64,000 nucleotides of DNA, from positions 80,100-144,099 of the forward strand of contig NZ_JAENHK010000005.1 of assembly GCF_016595215.1 (NCBI RefSeq), written 5' to 3'. Of the stretch, positions 15,985 through 24,515 are shown one piece after another. Below the pieces are notes generated by a model that was not told where the DNA came from, did no database searches, and saw only the letters and a program-made list of their open reading frames with translations. This DNA comes from Chryseobacterium paridis (lineage in GTDB: Bacteria; Bacteroidota; Bacteroidia; Flavobacteriales; Weeksellaceae). The translations under genes and the position numbers were made by a program. Each line of letters starts with the position of its first letter. Position 1 is the stretch's first letter.

Positions 15985-16833
15985 TTATATTGTTTCCATT
16001 TTCAAGTTAATGAAATCAATACACTTTTCAGTCACTACATTAAGATCTGTTGGTAGTTCCCCACTTTCCCATGGCTCTTTTGCACCAAATGTATGATTTG
16101 CATTTTCTATTAAAAATAATTCAGAATTAGGGTTCAGAATATGAAGATGTTCAGCTTCTTTTACAGGAACACTTTCATCGTTTGTTCCATGAATGATTAA
16201 CACATGGGCTTTTGCCATTTCCATCGCTCTTTCCACATCAAAACGATGTACATCTTTTTCAAAATCCTCATAAAATTGATAGTAATGAGGCATCTCCTGT
16301 TTCGTTCTTCCGTTTACAACATAATAAACGCCATCATTCTTCCATTTTCCCAATCCCGCTTCTTTTGGAAAACGATCTAAAGTATCTACACTTGCTAATG
16401 TAATCAATCCATTGATCCTTTCATCTTCATAGGTTTTTATAATAGAAATTCCACCTCCCCTGCTATGTCCTACTAAAATGATCTTTTGATCATCCACATT
16501 GTTATCTTGACTAAAAAAATCTATGACAGCCCCCAGATCAGAAAGTTCTTTTGAATAATTATTATTTCCAAAAGCTTCCAGGTCTCCAAAATTATGAGGA
16601 TCTTCTACAGTGGTTCCATTATGAGAAGAATTAAATTTAACAAAGAAAAAACCTGTCTTTGCAAATTTTTCAGCCATCAGATTCCAGGCTCCCCAATCTT
16701 TATAGCCTTTATAGCCGTGAACAAAAATCACCAATGGAAGTTTTCCATTGGTTTCCGGATAGTAAGCATCTGCAAGAAAATCCCTTGTTTCAGGATTTGA
16801 AATGATAATATTCTGTTTTTTAATGAGTCCCAT
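15985..16833 (-). CDS. Alpha/beta hydrolase, dienelactone-hydrolase-like
   Basis: 282 residues, no signal peptide. Oxyanion motif VIFVHGYKGYKDWG, nucleophile elbow GHSRGGG and C-terminal VLIIHGTNDESVP (Asp) plus NANHTFG (His) make a complete Ser-Asp-His triad. Start at 16833 (MGLIKKQN) is preferred over the upstream in-frame Met codons at 16860, which fall within a hairpin repeat. First gene of the minus-strand run with AraC. Substrate not predictable; may be an esterase or lactonase. Confidence 0.85.
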   Translation of the reverse strand: MGLIKKQNIIISNPETRDFLADAYYPETNGKLPLVIFVHGYKGYKDWGAWNLMAEKFAKTGFFFVKFNSSHNGTTVEDPHNFGDLEAFGNNNYSKELSDLGAVIDFFSQDNNVDDQKIILVGHSRGGGISIIKTYEDERINGLITLASVDTLDRFPKEAGLGKWKNDGVYYVVNGRTKQEMPHYYQFYEDFEKDVHRFDVERAMEMAKAHVLIIHGTNDESVPVKEAEHLHILNPNSELFLIENANHTFGAKEPWESGELPTDLNVVTEKCIDFINLKMETI

Positions 16834-16853
16834 ATTTTGTTGCTTATTGGTTA

Positions 16854-17057
16854 ATCGCAAAGGCGCAAGATTTTCATTTTACTTTGTGTTTTTTAAGGCG
16901 CAAGAAAATCAGAGATTTTCTATTAGGATAAATTACATTTTATAATCTCTCTATTATTTTCATTCCTGAGTAAGAATACTATAAAATTTTTATCTCTGAT
17001 AAAAATCCTTGCGCCTTAAAAATACAAAGCAAATTATTTTGATTGCGCCTTTGCGAT
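16854..17057. repeat. 204-bp extragenic palindrome
   Basis: Two arms of about 65-70 nt facing each other: AATCGCAAAGGCGCAA at the left (16854-) against TTGCGCCTTTGCGATT at the right (to 17057), then CTTTGTGTTTTTTAAGGCGCAAG against CTTGCGCCTTAAAAATACAAAG, then CAGAGAT/ATCTCTG. It fills the space between divergent genes and has no coding capacity of its own. Architecture is that of a REP/MITE-like hairpin. Confidence 0.8.
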
Positions 17058-17113
17058 TGGCTTATTTTTCACTTAAAAATATTAAAAATAGAAATAAACA
17101 CAAAGTAAAATCT

Positions 17114-17121
17114 TATTTTTG
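17114..17121 (+). promoter_or_regulatory. -7 box directly before HipA_2 start
   Basis: TATTTTTG matches TAnnTTTG and ends 4 nt before the ATG at 17126, so the transcript would begin at or next to the start codon. Confidence 0.5.
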
Positions 17122-17125
17122 CTGT

Positions 17126-17899
17126 ATGTTGGATTTAAGAACAGTAACTGTAATGCGTTATATACTGCCATTAAGAGAAGGAGGTTCACTTCCTGCTTTG
17201 GCAGAGGCTGATGATGATTTTAAATATGTACTGAAATTCCGTGGCGCTGGCCATGGCGTAAAAATGCTGATCTCTGAACTCTTAGGTGGAAAAATAACTG
17301 AAATTTTAGGATTGAAAATTCCCGAATTGGTTTTTGTGAACCTTGATGTTGATTTTGGTAGAACAGAAGCGGATGAAGAAATTCAGGACCTGCTGAAATC
17401 TTCTGAAGGACTGAATCTTGGGCTTCACTATCTTTCAGGGTCTATCACTTATGATCCGGGAGTGGTTATCGATCCCCTACTGGCTTCAAAAATTGTATGG
17501 CTGGATGCATTTATTACCAACATTGACCGTACCTATAAAAACACGAATTTGCTGATGTGGCATAAGGAACTATGGGTGATAGATAATGGAGCTTCCTTTT
17601 ATTTTCATCATTCATGGCAGAATTTTGATACTGCAGCGAAAACTCCTTTTAAATACGTAAAAGATCATGTTTTACTTCCAAAAGCTAAAATGCTGGATGA
17701 AGCAGATCAGTGGGCTCATGAAGTTTTAAATGATACCGTATTCCGGGAAATTGTTAACTTAATTCCTGAAGATTGGTTACAGTGGAATGATGCTGAGGAA
17801 ACTCCTGAAGAAATTCGTGAGATCTATTTCCAATTTATGAAAACAAGACTAGAGAATTCACAAATCTTTGTAAACGAAGCGAAAAATGCAAGAGGATAA
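17126..17899 (+). CDS. HipA_2-type kinase-like protein
   Basis: 257 residues with the family opening LRTVTVMRYILPLREGGSLP and the segment DDFKYVLKFRGAGHG, where Lys is the likely ATP-binding residue. The catalytic-loop analogue is WLDAFITNIDRTYKNTN and the metal-binding analogue is WVIDNGASFYFH. HipA-fold kinases phosphorylate proteins; the role of this short branch is not established. The conserved N-terminus fixes ATG 17126 although 5' sequence stays open. The last 14 nt overlap the DUF3037 gene, which is its regular partner. Confidence 0.85.
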   Translation: MLDLRTVTVMRYILPLREGGSLPALAEADDDFKYVLKFRGAGHGVKMLISELLGGKITEILGLKIPELVFVNLDVDFGRTEADEEIQDLLKSSEGLNLGLHYLSGSITYDPGVVIDPLLASKIVWLDAFITNIDRTYKNTNLLMWHKELWVIDNGASFYFHHSWQNFDTAAKTPFKYVKDHVLLPKAKMLDEADQWAHEVLNDTVFREIVNLIPEDWLQWNDAEETPEEIREIYFQFMKTRLENSQIFVNEAKNARG

Positions 17900-18269
17900 A
17901 ATATATGAATACGCCGTAATACGTTTGGTACCTAAGGTTGAAAGAGAAGAATTTTTCAACATAGGCTTGGTGATGTTTTCAAAGAAAGAAAAGTTTATTC
18001 ACGCTGATTTTTATCTGTGTCCTGATAAATTCAAATTGATGCACAGTAAACTGGACTATGAAGATGTAATACAGAATCTGGAAAGTTTTAAAAAAATCGC
18101 CAATGGTGATAAGGAAGGTGGGCCTATCGCTTTGCTGGAAATCCCTGAACGCTTCCGTTGGCTAACAGCCGTACGAAGTTCTGTTATTCAAACATCACGA
18201 CCTCATCCCGGAAAATCAAAAGATCTGGAAAAGACTTTTGGTAAACTTTTTGAAGAATTAGTAAAATAA
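17886..18269 (+). CDS. DUF3037 protein
   Basis: 127 residues: EYAVIRLVPKVEREEFFNIGLVMF at the N-terminus and FRWLTAVRSSVIQTSRPHPG in the C-terminal third are the two conserved blocks of DUF3037. No membrane segment. It starts inside the end of the HipA_2 gene; the pair recurs in many bacteria and may act as one unit, possibly a toxin-antitoxin-like or regulatory kinase pair, but this has not been shown here. Confidence 0.88.
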   Translation: MQEDKIYEYAVIRLVPKVEREEFFNIGLVMFSKKEKFIHADFYLCPDKFKLMHSKLDYEDVIQNLESFKKIANGDKEGGPIALLEIPERFRWLTAVRSSVIQTSRPHPGKSKDLEKTFGKLFEELVK

Positions 18270-18291
18270 CCAATTCTCTCAAAAAAATTAT

Positions 18292-19311
18292 ATGAAATCA
18301 CTTAAGATCAATATCATATCACACAGGTTTTTATCAAACCTGTTTTTTATTTTCTTTCTGATTGTATTTAATCTAAGTTTTTCACAAAACCTTGCCATGC
18401 CAAAGGGTGAAAAGAGTACTCTTTTATCAGAAAAAACTCTTTCTTCAGAAAATATCTTCTACAAGACAAATAAAGAAGGTTCAATGGCCCTGGATATGTA
18501 TGGTCCAAAAATCAGTTCTGATAAAAAATATCCTGTCCTCATTTATGTGCATGGCGGAGGCTGGGTTGGCGGCGATAAAATAGTACACGCTGACTCCTAT
18601 ATCGAAAACATGATTTTAAAATTGGTAGAAAAAGAATATATCGTGATAAGTGTCAACTATACATTGGTCAACAAAGATGTCCACTTCCCTCTTCCGATTC
18701 AGGATACTAAAGACGCTATCCGATGGGTAAGAAAAAACGCAGATCAATATCATTTCGACACCAATAATATAGGGCTTTTCGGAGTATCTGCAGGAGCTCA
18801 CCTTTCCTTACTAGCGGCATATACTCAGGACAATGAATTCATTGGAGATCCTGGGTTGTCTTCTTATTCTGCAAAAGTAAACTATGTTGTAAACAACTAT
18901 GGGCCAACTGATCTCAATAAGCTCCTTCATACCCGTATAGGAAATGTAGGTGTCTTTTTTGTCAGTCTGTTCTCTAAGAAAATTGTTGACCTTAGAGAAA
19001 AACTGATCTTGGGGATATCAGGTTATGATATTAAAAAAGACAAAAGAAAAGTGATCGATTATTTTAATACATTATCCCCGGTAACTTATGTTGATAATGC
19101 TACTCCGACATTAATTCTACAAGGAAATAAAGATAAAATCGTTCCTTTAAAGCAGTCTAGAATACTACAGAAAAAATTGGATCAAAAGGATGTAAAAAAT
19201 AACCTGACCATTGTGGAAGGAGGTATACATGGTTTTGGGACAACAGATAAAGCATACCTTAACCAACTGGTCGATGAAATGGTAGCCTATATTGTATCTC
19301 AAAAAAAGTAG
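18292..19311 (+). CDS. Secreted alpha/beta hydrolase (HGGG esterase type)
   Basis: 339 residues with an N-terminal signal segment (LFFIFFLIVFNLSFSQ). Oxyanion motif YVHGGGWVGGDK, nucleophile GVSAGAH, and the acid/base parts NKDKIVP and GGIHGFG complete the hormone-sensitive-lipase-like fold. Acts on small esters or amides outside the cytoplasm. 22 nt downstream of DUF3037, so possibly cotranscribed with the HipA_2 pair, though a functional link is not apparent. Confidence 0.85.
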   Translation: MKSLKINIISHRFLSNLFFIFFLIVFNLSFSQNLAMPKGEKSTLLSEKTLSSENIFYKTNKEGSMALDMYGPKISSDKKYPVLIYVHGGGWVGGDKIVHADSYIENMILKLVEKEYIVISVNYTLVNKDVHFPLPIQDTKDAIRWVRKNADQYHFDTNNIGLFGVSAGAHLSLLAAYTQDNEFIGDPGLSSYSAKVNYVVNNYGPTDLNKLLHTRIGNVGVFFVSLFSKKIVDLREKLILGISGYDIKKDKRKVIDYFNTLSPVTYVDNATPTLILQGNKDKIVPLKQSRILQKKLDQKDVKNNLTIVEGGIHGFGTTDKAYLNQLVDEMVAYIVSQKK

Positions 19312-19438
19312 CAAACAAATTATTATCTTCAAATATTGAAACTTAACTATATAGTTTTCAAACCAATAAAACACACTACAAATTGATTCATAAATATTTA
19401 TAAAATTAAAACATTAGAAAATCTATTAATTTGCTAAA

Positions 19439-19454
19439 TTGATATACATATCAA
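19439..19454. promoter_or_regulatory. Small palindrome upstream of cstA
   Basis: TTGATAT-AC-ATATCAA, a perfect 7-bp inverted repeat about 100 nt before cstA in an otherwise featureless AT-rich spacer (19312-19555). A candidate operator only. Confidence 0.35.
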
Positions 19455-19555
19455 TATTTTTTATTCATAAAATAATTAACTTGGCCATTGTTTAAATTAT
19501 TCAAAATAAAATAAACAAAAATTTTAATTATCTATTTATAAAAAACTAAGACGAT

Positions 19556-21397
19556 ATGGATTTCCTAAATAACATCAATGCTCTTACTTTAGTTTTCACA
19601 TCACTCCTTATTTTCGCAATAGCGTATCGTATTTATGGGATTTTCCTTGCCAATAAGGTATTGCGTCTCAATGATAAAAATACGACCCCGGCACTTGAAT
19701 TTGCAGATGGTAAAGATTATGTTGCTACCAATAAAAATGTTCTTTTCGGACATCATTTTGCTGCTATCGCGGCAGCGGGGCCTTTGGTAGGGCCTGTTCT
19801 TGCTGCACAATTCGGATATCTTCCCGGAGCTTTATGGATTCTAATAGGGTGTGTTTTAGGAGGAGGAGTGCATGATATGGTGGTGTTATTTGCATCTGTA
19901 CGTCATAAAGGACAAAGTTTAGCTACCATTGCATCTAAAGAAATTGGTAAAACAACAGGAACCGTAGCCGGCTTCGCTATTTTATTCATCTTGATTCTCA
20001 CATTGGCAGGTCTATCACTTGCCTGTATCAATGCAATGCATGAGGCATCATGGTCTTTATTTACTGTAGTGATTACAATGCCCATCGCCATTATTATGGG
20101 ATTAATTATGCGTTATAGAAAAAACAGTGTCACTTTTGCAAGTATACTGGGTGGAGTGCTTTTGATAGCAGGTATCATTGGTGGGCACAATCTTATGCAA
20201 AACGAAACCATGAATAGTCTATTTTCATGGGATATTACTACTATTTCTATAGCAATACCTTTATATGGCTTTTTAGCATCTGTTTTACCTGTTTGGTTAT
20301 TGTTGGTACCGAGAGATTATCTTTCTACCTATTTAAAAATCGGAACCATTGTAATGCTCGCCATAGGAGTTATTGCCATTCATCCAACTGTTCAAATGCC
20401 GGCTATCAGCCAATTTGTGAATGGTGGAGGACCTGTAATAGGAGGACCTGTTCTTCCTTTTATTTTTATAGTTATTGCCTGTGGAGCTATTTCCGGATTC
20501 CATGCTGTTATCGCAACCGGAACTACCCCTAAGATGTTGAATAAAGAAAGAGAAATTCTTTTTGTAGGCTACGGCGCTATGCTTGTTGAAGGATTCGTTG
20601 CCCTGATGGCATTAATTGCAGCTTGTACTTTGATGCCCGGCGACTATTTTGCTATTAACACTCCGAAAGAATCTTATGATGCATTCCTTGCTGCCCATCC
20701 ATCTTTACATGGAGTGGATATTGATTATTTTTCACAGAAAATAGGAATCGACCTCCATGGAAGAACAGGAGGCGCAGTATCTCTGGCTGTAGGAATGGCT
20801 CATATTTTCAATAAAATCCCTTATATGGATCAATTGATGGCCTATTGGTACAACTTTGCGATCATGTTTGAAGCTGTATTTATTCTCACCGCTATCGATG
20901 CTGGAACAAGAGTTGGACGTTTCTTTTTACAGGAAATGCTGGGTTCTGTAATTCCAAAATTTAACGACAAGAACTGGACTCCAGGAATTATTATCAGCAG
21001 TCTCTTATTTACTTTCGCATGGGGATACCTTGTCTTTACCGGTAATGTAAGTAGTATTTGGCCATTATTTGGAATCAGTAATCAACTTTTAGCAGCGTGT
21101 GGCCTTATTGTATGTACAACGATGCTCATCCGTCTGAATAGAGGTAAATATGCACTCTGCTCCGCTATTCCTGGTGTTTTCATGGCAATCATTACATTCT
21201 GGGCAGGCTATATCCAGGTAACAGATATCTATCTTCCTAAAGGACAATATTTGCTTGCTACCCTAGCAGTAGTCGCTATGGTTCTTATGCTTATCGTTTT
21301 TATCGGGGCTTTTAGAAAATGGTATGAGCTTTTGAAAATCACTAAATCCGAAACTGATTTCTATGGAGAGACAGTAAAAGAACTGGTTGAGAGATAA
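19556..21397 (+). CDS. cstA: Carbon starvation protein A, peptide/pyruvate transporter
   Basis: 613 residues, about 16 hydrophobic segments. Conserved parts include HHFAAIAAAGPLVGPVLAAQ, GGGVHDMVVLFASVRHKG and SGFHAVIATGTTPKML. Inner-membrane protein; family members import peptides or pyruvate under carbon limitation. Shorter than the roughly 700-residue enterobacterial form, as is common in Bacteroidota. Monocistronic: the next gene has its own promoter and riboswitch. Confidence 0.93.
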   Translation: MDFLNNINALTLVFTSLLIFAIAYRIYGIFLANKVLRLNDKNTTPALEFADGKDYVATNKNVLFGHHFAAIAAAGPLVGPVLAAQFGYLPGALWILIGCVLGGGVHDMVVLFASVRHKGQSLATIASKEIGKTTGTVAGFAILFILILTLAGLSLACINAMHEASWSLFTVVITMPIAIIMGLIMRYRKNSVTFASILGGVLLIAGIIGGHNLMQNETMNSLFSWDITTISIAIPLYGFLASVLPVWLLLVPRDYLSTYLKIGTIVMLAIGVIAIHPTVQMPAISQFVNGGGPVIGGPVLPFIFIVIACGAISGFHAVIATGTTPKMLNKEREILFVGYGAMLVEGFVALMALIAACTLMPGDYFAINTPKESYDAFLAAHPSLHGVDIDYFSQKIGIDLHGRTGGAVSLAVGMAHIFNKIPYMDQLMAYWYNFAIMFEAVFILTAIDAGTRVGRFFLQEMLGSVIPKFNDKNWTPGIIISSLLFTFAWGYLVFTGNVSSIWPLFGISNQLLAACGLIVCTTMLIRLNRGKYALCSAIPGVFMAIITFWAGYIQVTDIYLPKGQYLLATLAVVAMVLMLIVFIGAFRKWYELLKITKSETDFYGETVKELVER

Positions 21398-21434
21398 AGT
21401 TATGAGTTGAGCGATTTGTTTCTCTATATGATAT

Positions 21435-21465
21435 TTTGCGTGCTCTGATTATTTTTATACATTTG
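21435..21465 (+). promoter_or_regulatory. Promoter of the thiamine operon
   Basis: TTTG at 21435-21438, a 19-nt spacer and TACATTTG at 21458-21465: a full match to the Bacteroidota primary-sigma consensus. Transcription would start at about 21470, right at the riboswitch. Confidence 0.88.
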
Positions 21466-21469
21466 TTCT

Positions 21470-21546
21470 GCTTTAGGGGTATTCTAAAAAAGAATTGAGA
21501 GAGTCCCTTTGAACCTGATACGGCTTACACCGACGTAGGGAAAAGC
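21470..21546 (+). promoter_or_regulatory. TPP riboswitch (THI element)
   Basis: Contains the diagnostic segments AGGGGT, TTGAGAGAGTCCCTTTGAAC and CCTGATACGGCTTACACCGA, closing with CGTAGGGAAAAGCA. It binds thiamine pyrophosphate and switches off the thiM-thiE-thiD-tenA-HAD operon. No strong terminator follows before the ATG at 21619, only a weak ACATT/AATGT stem, so control at translation initiation seems likelier (inference). Confidence 0.95.
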
Positions 21547-21618
21547 AAAAAGACATTACTTACAATGTACTTTTGTTTTGGATTTTTTCCTGAAGCTATT
21601 TTTATGTAAACAATAATA

Positions 21619-22416
21619 ATGGACAAGAATCTTTGGCAACAGATACAATTGGTAAGACAACACTCTCCTCTTGTACATAATATCACCAATTATGTGGTGA
21701 TGAACAATACAGCCAATGCACTTTTGGCTGTGGGAGCCTCTCCTATTATGGCTCACGCAAAATCGGAAATTCATGAAATGGTTAATATCGCCCATTCGGT
21801 GGTGATTAACATTGGTACCCTTGATGAATATTGGTCAGAGGCAATGCTACTGGGAGCGGAAGCTGCCCATTTAGCAAAAAAACCATGGATTTTAGATCCT
21901 GTAGGCGCAGGAGCAACGGGTTTCCGTGATCGTATTTTAAACCAGCTACTACAATACAAACCTACTGTAATCAGGGGAAATGCTTCTGAAATTATTGCCT
22001 TAGCCAAAGCCAATACAACAGTAACGAAAGGGGTTGATAGTACCGCAAAAAGCGATGAAGCTATAAGTGCTGCACAATTCCTCGTAGATCATTACCAAAC
22101 AATTGTCTGTATTTCAGGTGAAACTGACATCATTATAGACCATGAAAAAACCTTTCTTATAAAAAACGGACATCCATTGATGACCAAAGTAACAGGCCTT
22201 GGATGTTCAGCTACAGCAATTATAGGGGCATTTATAGGAGTTACAGAAAATGCAACAGAATCTGTAGCTGCTGCAATGGCATTAATTGGCATTAGTGGTG
22301 AAATTGCTGTTTTAGAAAGCAAAGGTCCTGGAAGCCTGCAGGTAAATCTTATTGATAAGCTGTATAATATTACAGAAGAAGAATTTAGCAGCCATTTAAA
22401 GATAGAAAGGTTATGA
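21619..22416 (+). CDS. thiM: Hydroxyethylthiazole kinase
   Basis: 265 residues. Phosphorylates the thiazole alcohol THZ with ATP, the salvage entry to thiamine. Signatures: VHNITNYVVMNNTANALLAV at the N-terminus, WILDPVGAGATGFR, IRGNASEI, and the anion-hole/catalytic block VTGLGCSATAIIGAF with the essential Cys. First gene of the riboswitch-controlled operon; its end overlaps thiE by 4 nt. Confidence 0.95.
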   Translation: MDKNLWQQIQLVRQHSPLVHNITNYVVMNNTANALLAVGASPIMAHAKSEIHEMVNIAHSVVINIGTLDEYWSEAMLLGAEAAHLAKKPWILDPVGAGATGFRDRILNQLLQYKPTVIRGNASEIIALAKANTTVTKGVDSTAKSDEAISAAQFLVDHYQTIVCISGETDIIIDHEKTFLIKNGHPLMTKVTGLGCSATAIIGAFIGVTENATESVAAAMALIGISGEIAVLESKGPGSLQVNLIDKLYNITEEEFSSHLKIERL

Positions 22417-23048
22417 ATTCCCATTCTTTCCCATATCAACTCTATCTCGTGATCTCCGAAGCAGATTGTGTCGGAAGAGACTTTTTAAAAGTAGCGGAAC
22501 AGGCTATTCTTGGCGGAGTAGATATCATTCAATTAAGAGAAAAAAAAATCTCTTCAGATGAGTTTTTAAGAAAAGCTCTGCAGCTTATTGAGATTACTCA
22601 TAAATACAATATTCCGCTGATCATTAATGATCATATTGAGGTTACAAAAAGAACAAATGCAGCCGGGATTCATGTTGGTAATAGCGATGCTGAACCTACC
22701 TATCTAAGACAACAGCCATTCTTTCAAAATAAAATCATTGGATACTCCATTGAATATCTGTCTCAGCTTGCAAACGAACAAACTGCTGCATCAGACTATC
22801 TGGGAATAAGTCCCGTTTTCAGAACAAATACCAAAACAGATACCATAACAGAATGGGGACTGGAAGGAATTACTACGATCAGACAACTCACCCCGAAACC
22901 TTTGGTTGCCATTGGAAATATTCACCTTGCCAATGCCAAAGATATCATGAAGGCCGGAGCTGACTGTATTGCAGTAGTTTCAGCAATATGTGGTGCCGAT
23001 GATCCTGAGAAAGCTGCATACGAATTAAAAAATGAGATTTTAAAATGA
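22413..23048 (+). CDS. thiE: Thiamine-phosphate synthase
   Basis: 211-residue TIM barrel that joins HMP-PP and thiazole phosphate to thiamine monophosphate. Conserved VDIIQLREKKISSDE, IPLIINDHIEVTK, GIHVGNSDAE and DYLGISPVFRTNTK with the phosphate-binding IGNIHLANA. Overlaps thiM and thiD by 4 nt each (ATGA), indicating translational coupling. Confidence 0.95.
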   Translation: MNSHSFPYQLYLVISEADCVGRDFLKVAEQAILGGVDIIQLREKKISSDEFLRKALQLIEITHKYNIPLIINDHIEVTKRTNAAGIHVGNSDAEPTYLRQQPFFQNKIIGYSIEYLSQLANEQTAASDYLGISPVFRTNTKTDTITEWGLEGITTIRQLTPKPLVAIGNIHLANAKDIMKAGADCIAVVSAICGADDPEKAAYELKNEILK

Positions 23049-23878
23049 AAAGATATAAATATCCATCAGTATTAGCCATTGCAGGATTTGATGGAAGTGG
23101 TGGTGCCGGCATTCAGGCTGATATTAAAACAGCTTCCGCTTTGGGATGCTTTTCCACATCGGTTCTTACTGCTTTGCCTGTACAGAACACCCAGGGTGTA
23201 CGAAAAATATATCCTATTCCTGTAGAAGCCGTTGCAGATCAGATCGAAGCTATTTTAGATGATATTTTCCCTGATGCGATTAAAATCGGAATGGTTCACA
23301 CTCCTCAACTGGTTGAAACAATTGTCTCCACGCTGAGTAAGTATAAAAAAATACCCCTTGTGTTTGATCCTGTAATGGTTGCCACAAGCGGACACCGATT
23401 GATCGAGGAAGATACTATTCAGGCGATTATAGAAAAGCTTTTCCCTATTGCTGATGTTATTACACCCAATATGGATGAAGCTGCTATTTTAGCAAATATG
23501 AAGGTAGAAACTCTTGAAGACCTTTATACAGCGGGGAAGCATATAAAACAATTAGGATGTAAAAGCATTCTCCTTAAAGGAGGTCACCAGGAAACTTCAA
23601 CAATCACTTCATTATTTTATGATGAGCAAGAGAATTACCACATGTTTGAAACCATAAAATTTAAGACTAATAATACACATGGTTCGGGCTGTACGCTTTC
23701 TTCTGCCATAGCCGCTTATCTGGCTCACGGGAAAACTTTATATGATTCTGTATCTCTTGGACAACAATACGTTTATCAAGCTATAGAAAACGGAAAAGAT
23801 GTAGAAACAGGATTGGGGAATGGTCCCTTAAATCACTTTTTTAACCCTCAAAAACTGATAAAAAATGAAATGGTCTGA
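23045..23878 (+). CDS. thiD: Hydroxymethylpyrimidine/phosphomethylpyrimidine kinase
   Basis: 277 residues, ribokinase-like fold. Two successive phosphorylations of HMP to HMP-PP. Conserved IAGFDGSGGAGIQADIKTAS, DPVMVATSGHRL and the catalytic NNTHGSGCTLSSAIAAYLA. Overlaps thiE by 4 nt and tenA by 14 nt. Confidence 0.95.
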   Translation: MKRYKYPSVLAIAGFDGSGGAGIQADIKTASALGCFSTSVLTALPVQNTQGVRKIYPIPVEAVADQIEAILDDIFPDAIKIGMVHTPQLVETIVSTLSKYKKIPLVFDPVMVATSGHRLIEEDTIQAIIEKLFPIADVITPNMDEAAILANMKVETLEDLYTAGKHIKQLGCKSILLKGGHQETSTITSLFYDEQENYHMFETIKFKTNNTHGSGCTLSSAIAAYLAHGKTLYDSVSLGQQYVYQAIENGKDVETGLGNGPLNHFFNPQKLIKNEMV

Positions 23879-24515
23879 ACAAACCTGGCAAACTATTGAA
23901 GAGAAATATAATTCTATTCTGAAAATGCCTTTTATAAAAGAATTATCTGACGGTACTCTGCTTCTGGAGAAGTTTAAATTTTATATGGCTCAGGATTCTT
24001 TATACCTTGAACATTTTGGCAGAACTCTTTCCCTTATTGCTGCTAAAATTCAGGATCTCCAGGACGTTCTTGCTTATATGCGATTCGCGGAAAATGCAAT
24101 CGTTGTTGAAAACGCTTTACATGAGTCCTATTTCAAAGACTTTGGGGTTACAGACAAAGGAATACTACAACCTGCCTGCCATCATTATATCCACTTTCTA
24201 AGAAGTACTGCAGCTCTGGAATCTGTAGAAGTTGCAGTTGCCGCAGTATTACCATGTTTCTGGATCTACAGAGAAGTGGGAGATTATATTTACAAGAATC
24301 AAAACGCAATCAATAATCCTTATCAAAAATGGATCGAGACCTACGGCGGAGATGAGTTCTCTATTGCCGTGGATCAGGCTATTGCTATTTGTGATAAAGT
24401 AGCAGAAAATACGACTGAAGAAACAAGAAAAAGAATGACTGAAGCTTTCATTACCTCAACCCGAATGGAATATCATTTTTGGGAAGCAGCATATCAATTA
24501 AAGACATGGATGTAA
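23865..24515 (+). CDS. tenA: Thiaminase II / aminopyrimidine aminohydrolase
   Basis: 216 residues, all-helical TenA fold: FKFYMAQDSLYLEHFGRTL at the N-terminus, the catalytic-Cys block AAVLPCFWIYREVG, and the C-terminal YHFWEAAYQL. Releases HMP from degraded thiamine for re-use by ThiD. Overlaps thiD (14 nt) and the HAD gene (10 nt). Confidence 0.94.
   Translation: MKWSEQTWQTIEEKYNSILKMPFIKELSDGTLLLEKFKFYMAQDSLYLEHFGRTLSLIAAKIQDLQDVLAYMRFAENAIVVENALHESYFKDFGVTDKGILQPACHHYIHFLRSTAALESVEVAVAAVLPCFWIYREVGDYIYKNQNAINNPYQKWIETYGGDEFSIAVDQAIAICDKVAENTTEETRKRMTEAFITSTRMEYHFWEAAYQLKTWM

Noticed and set aside
17009-17125. N-terminal extension of the HipA_2 protein
   Set aside because: This part is translated from the palindromic repeat; family conservation starts at LRTVTVMRYI.
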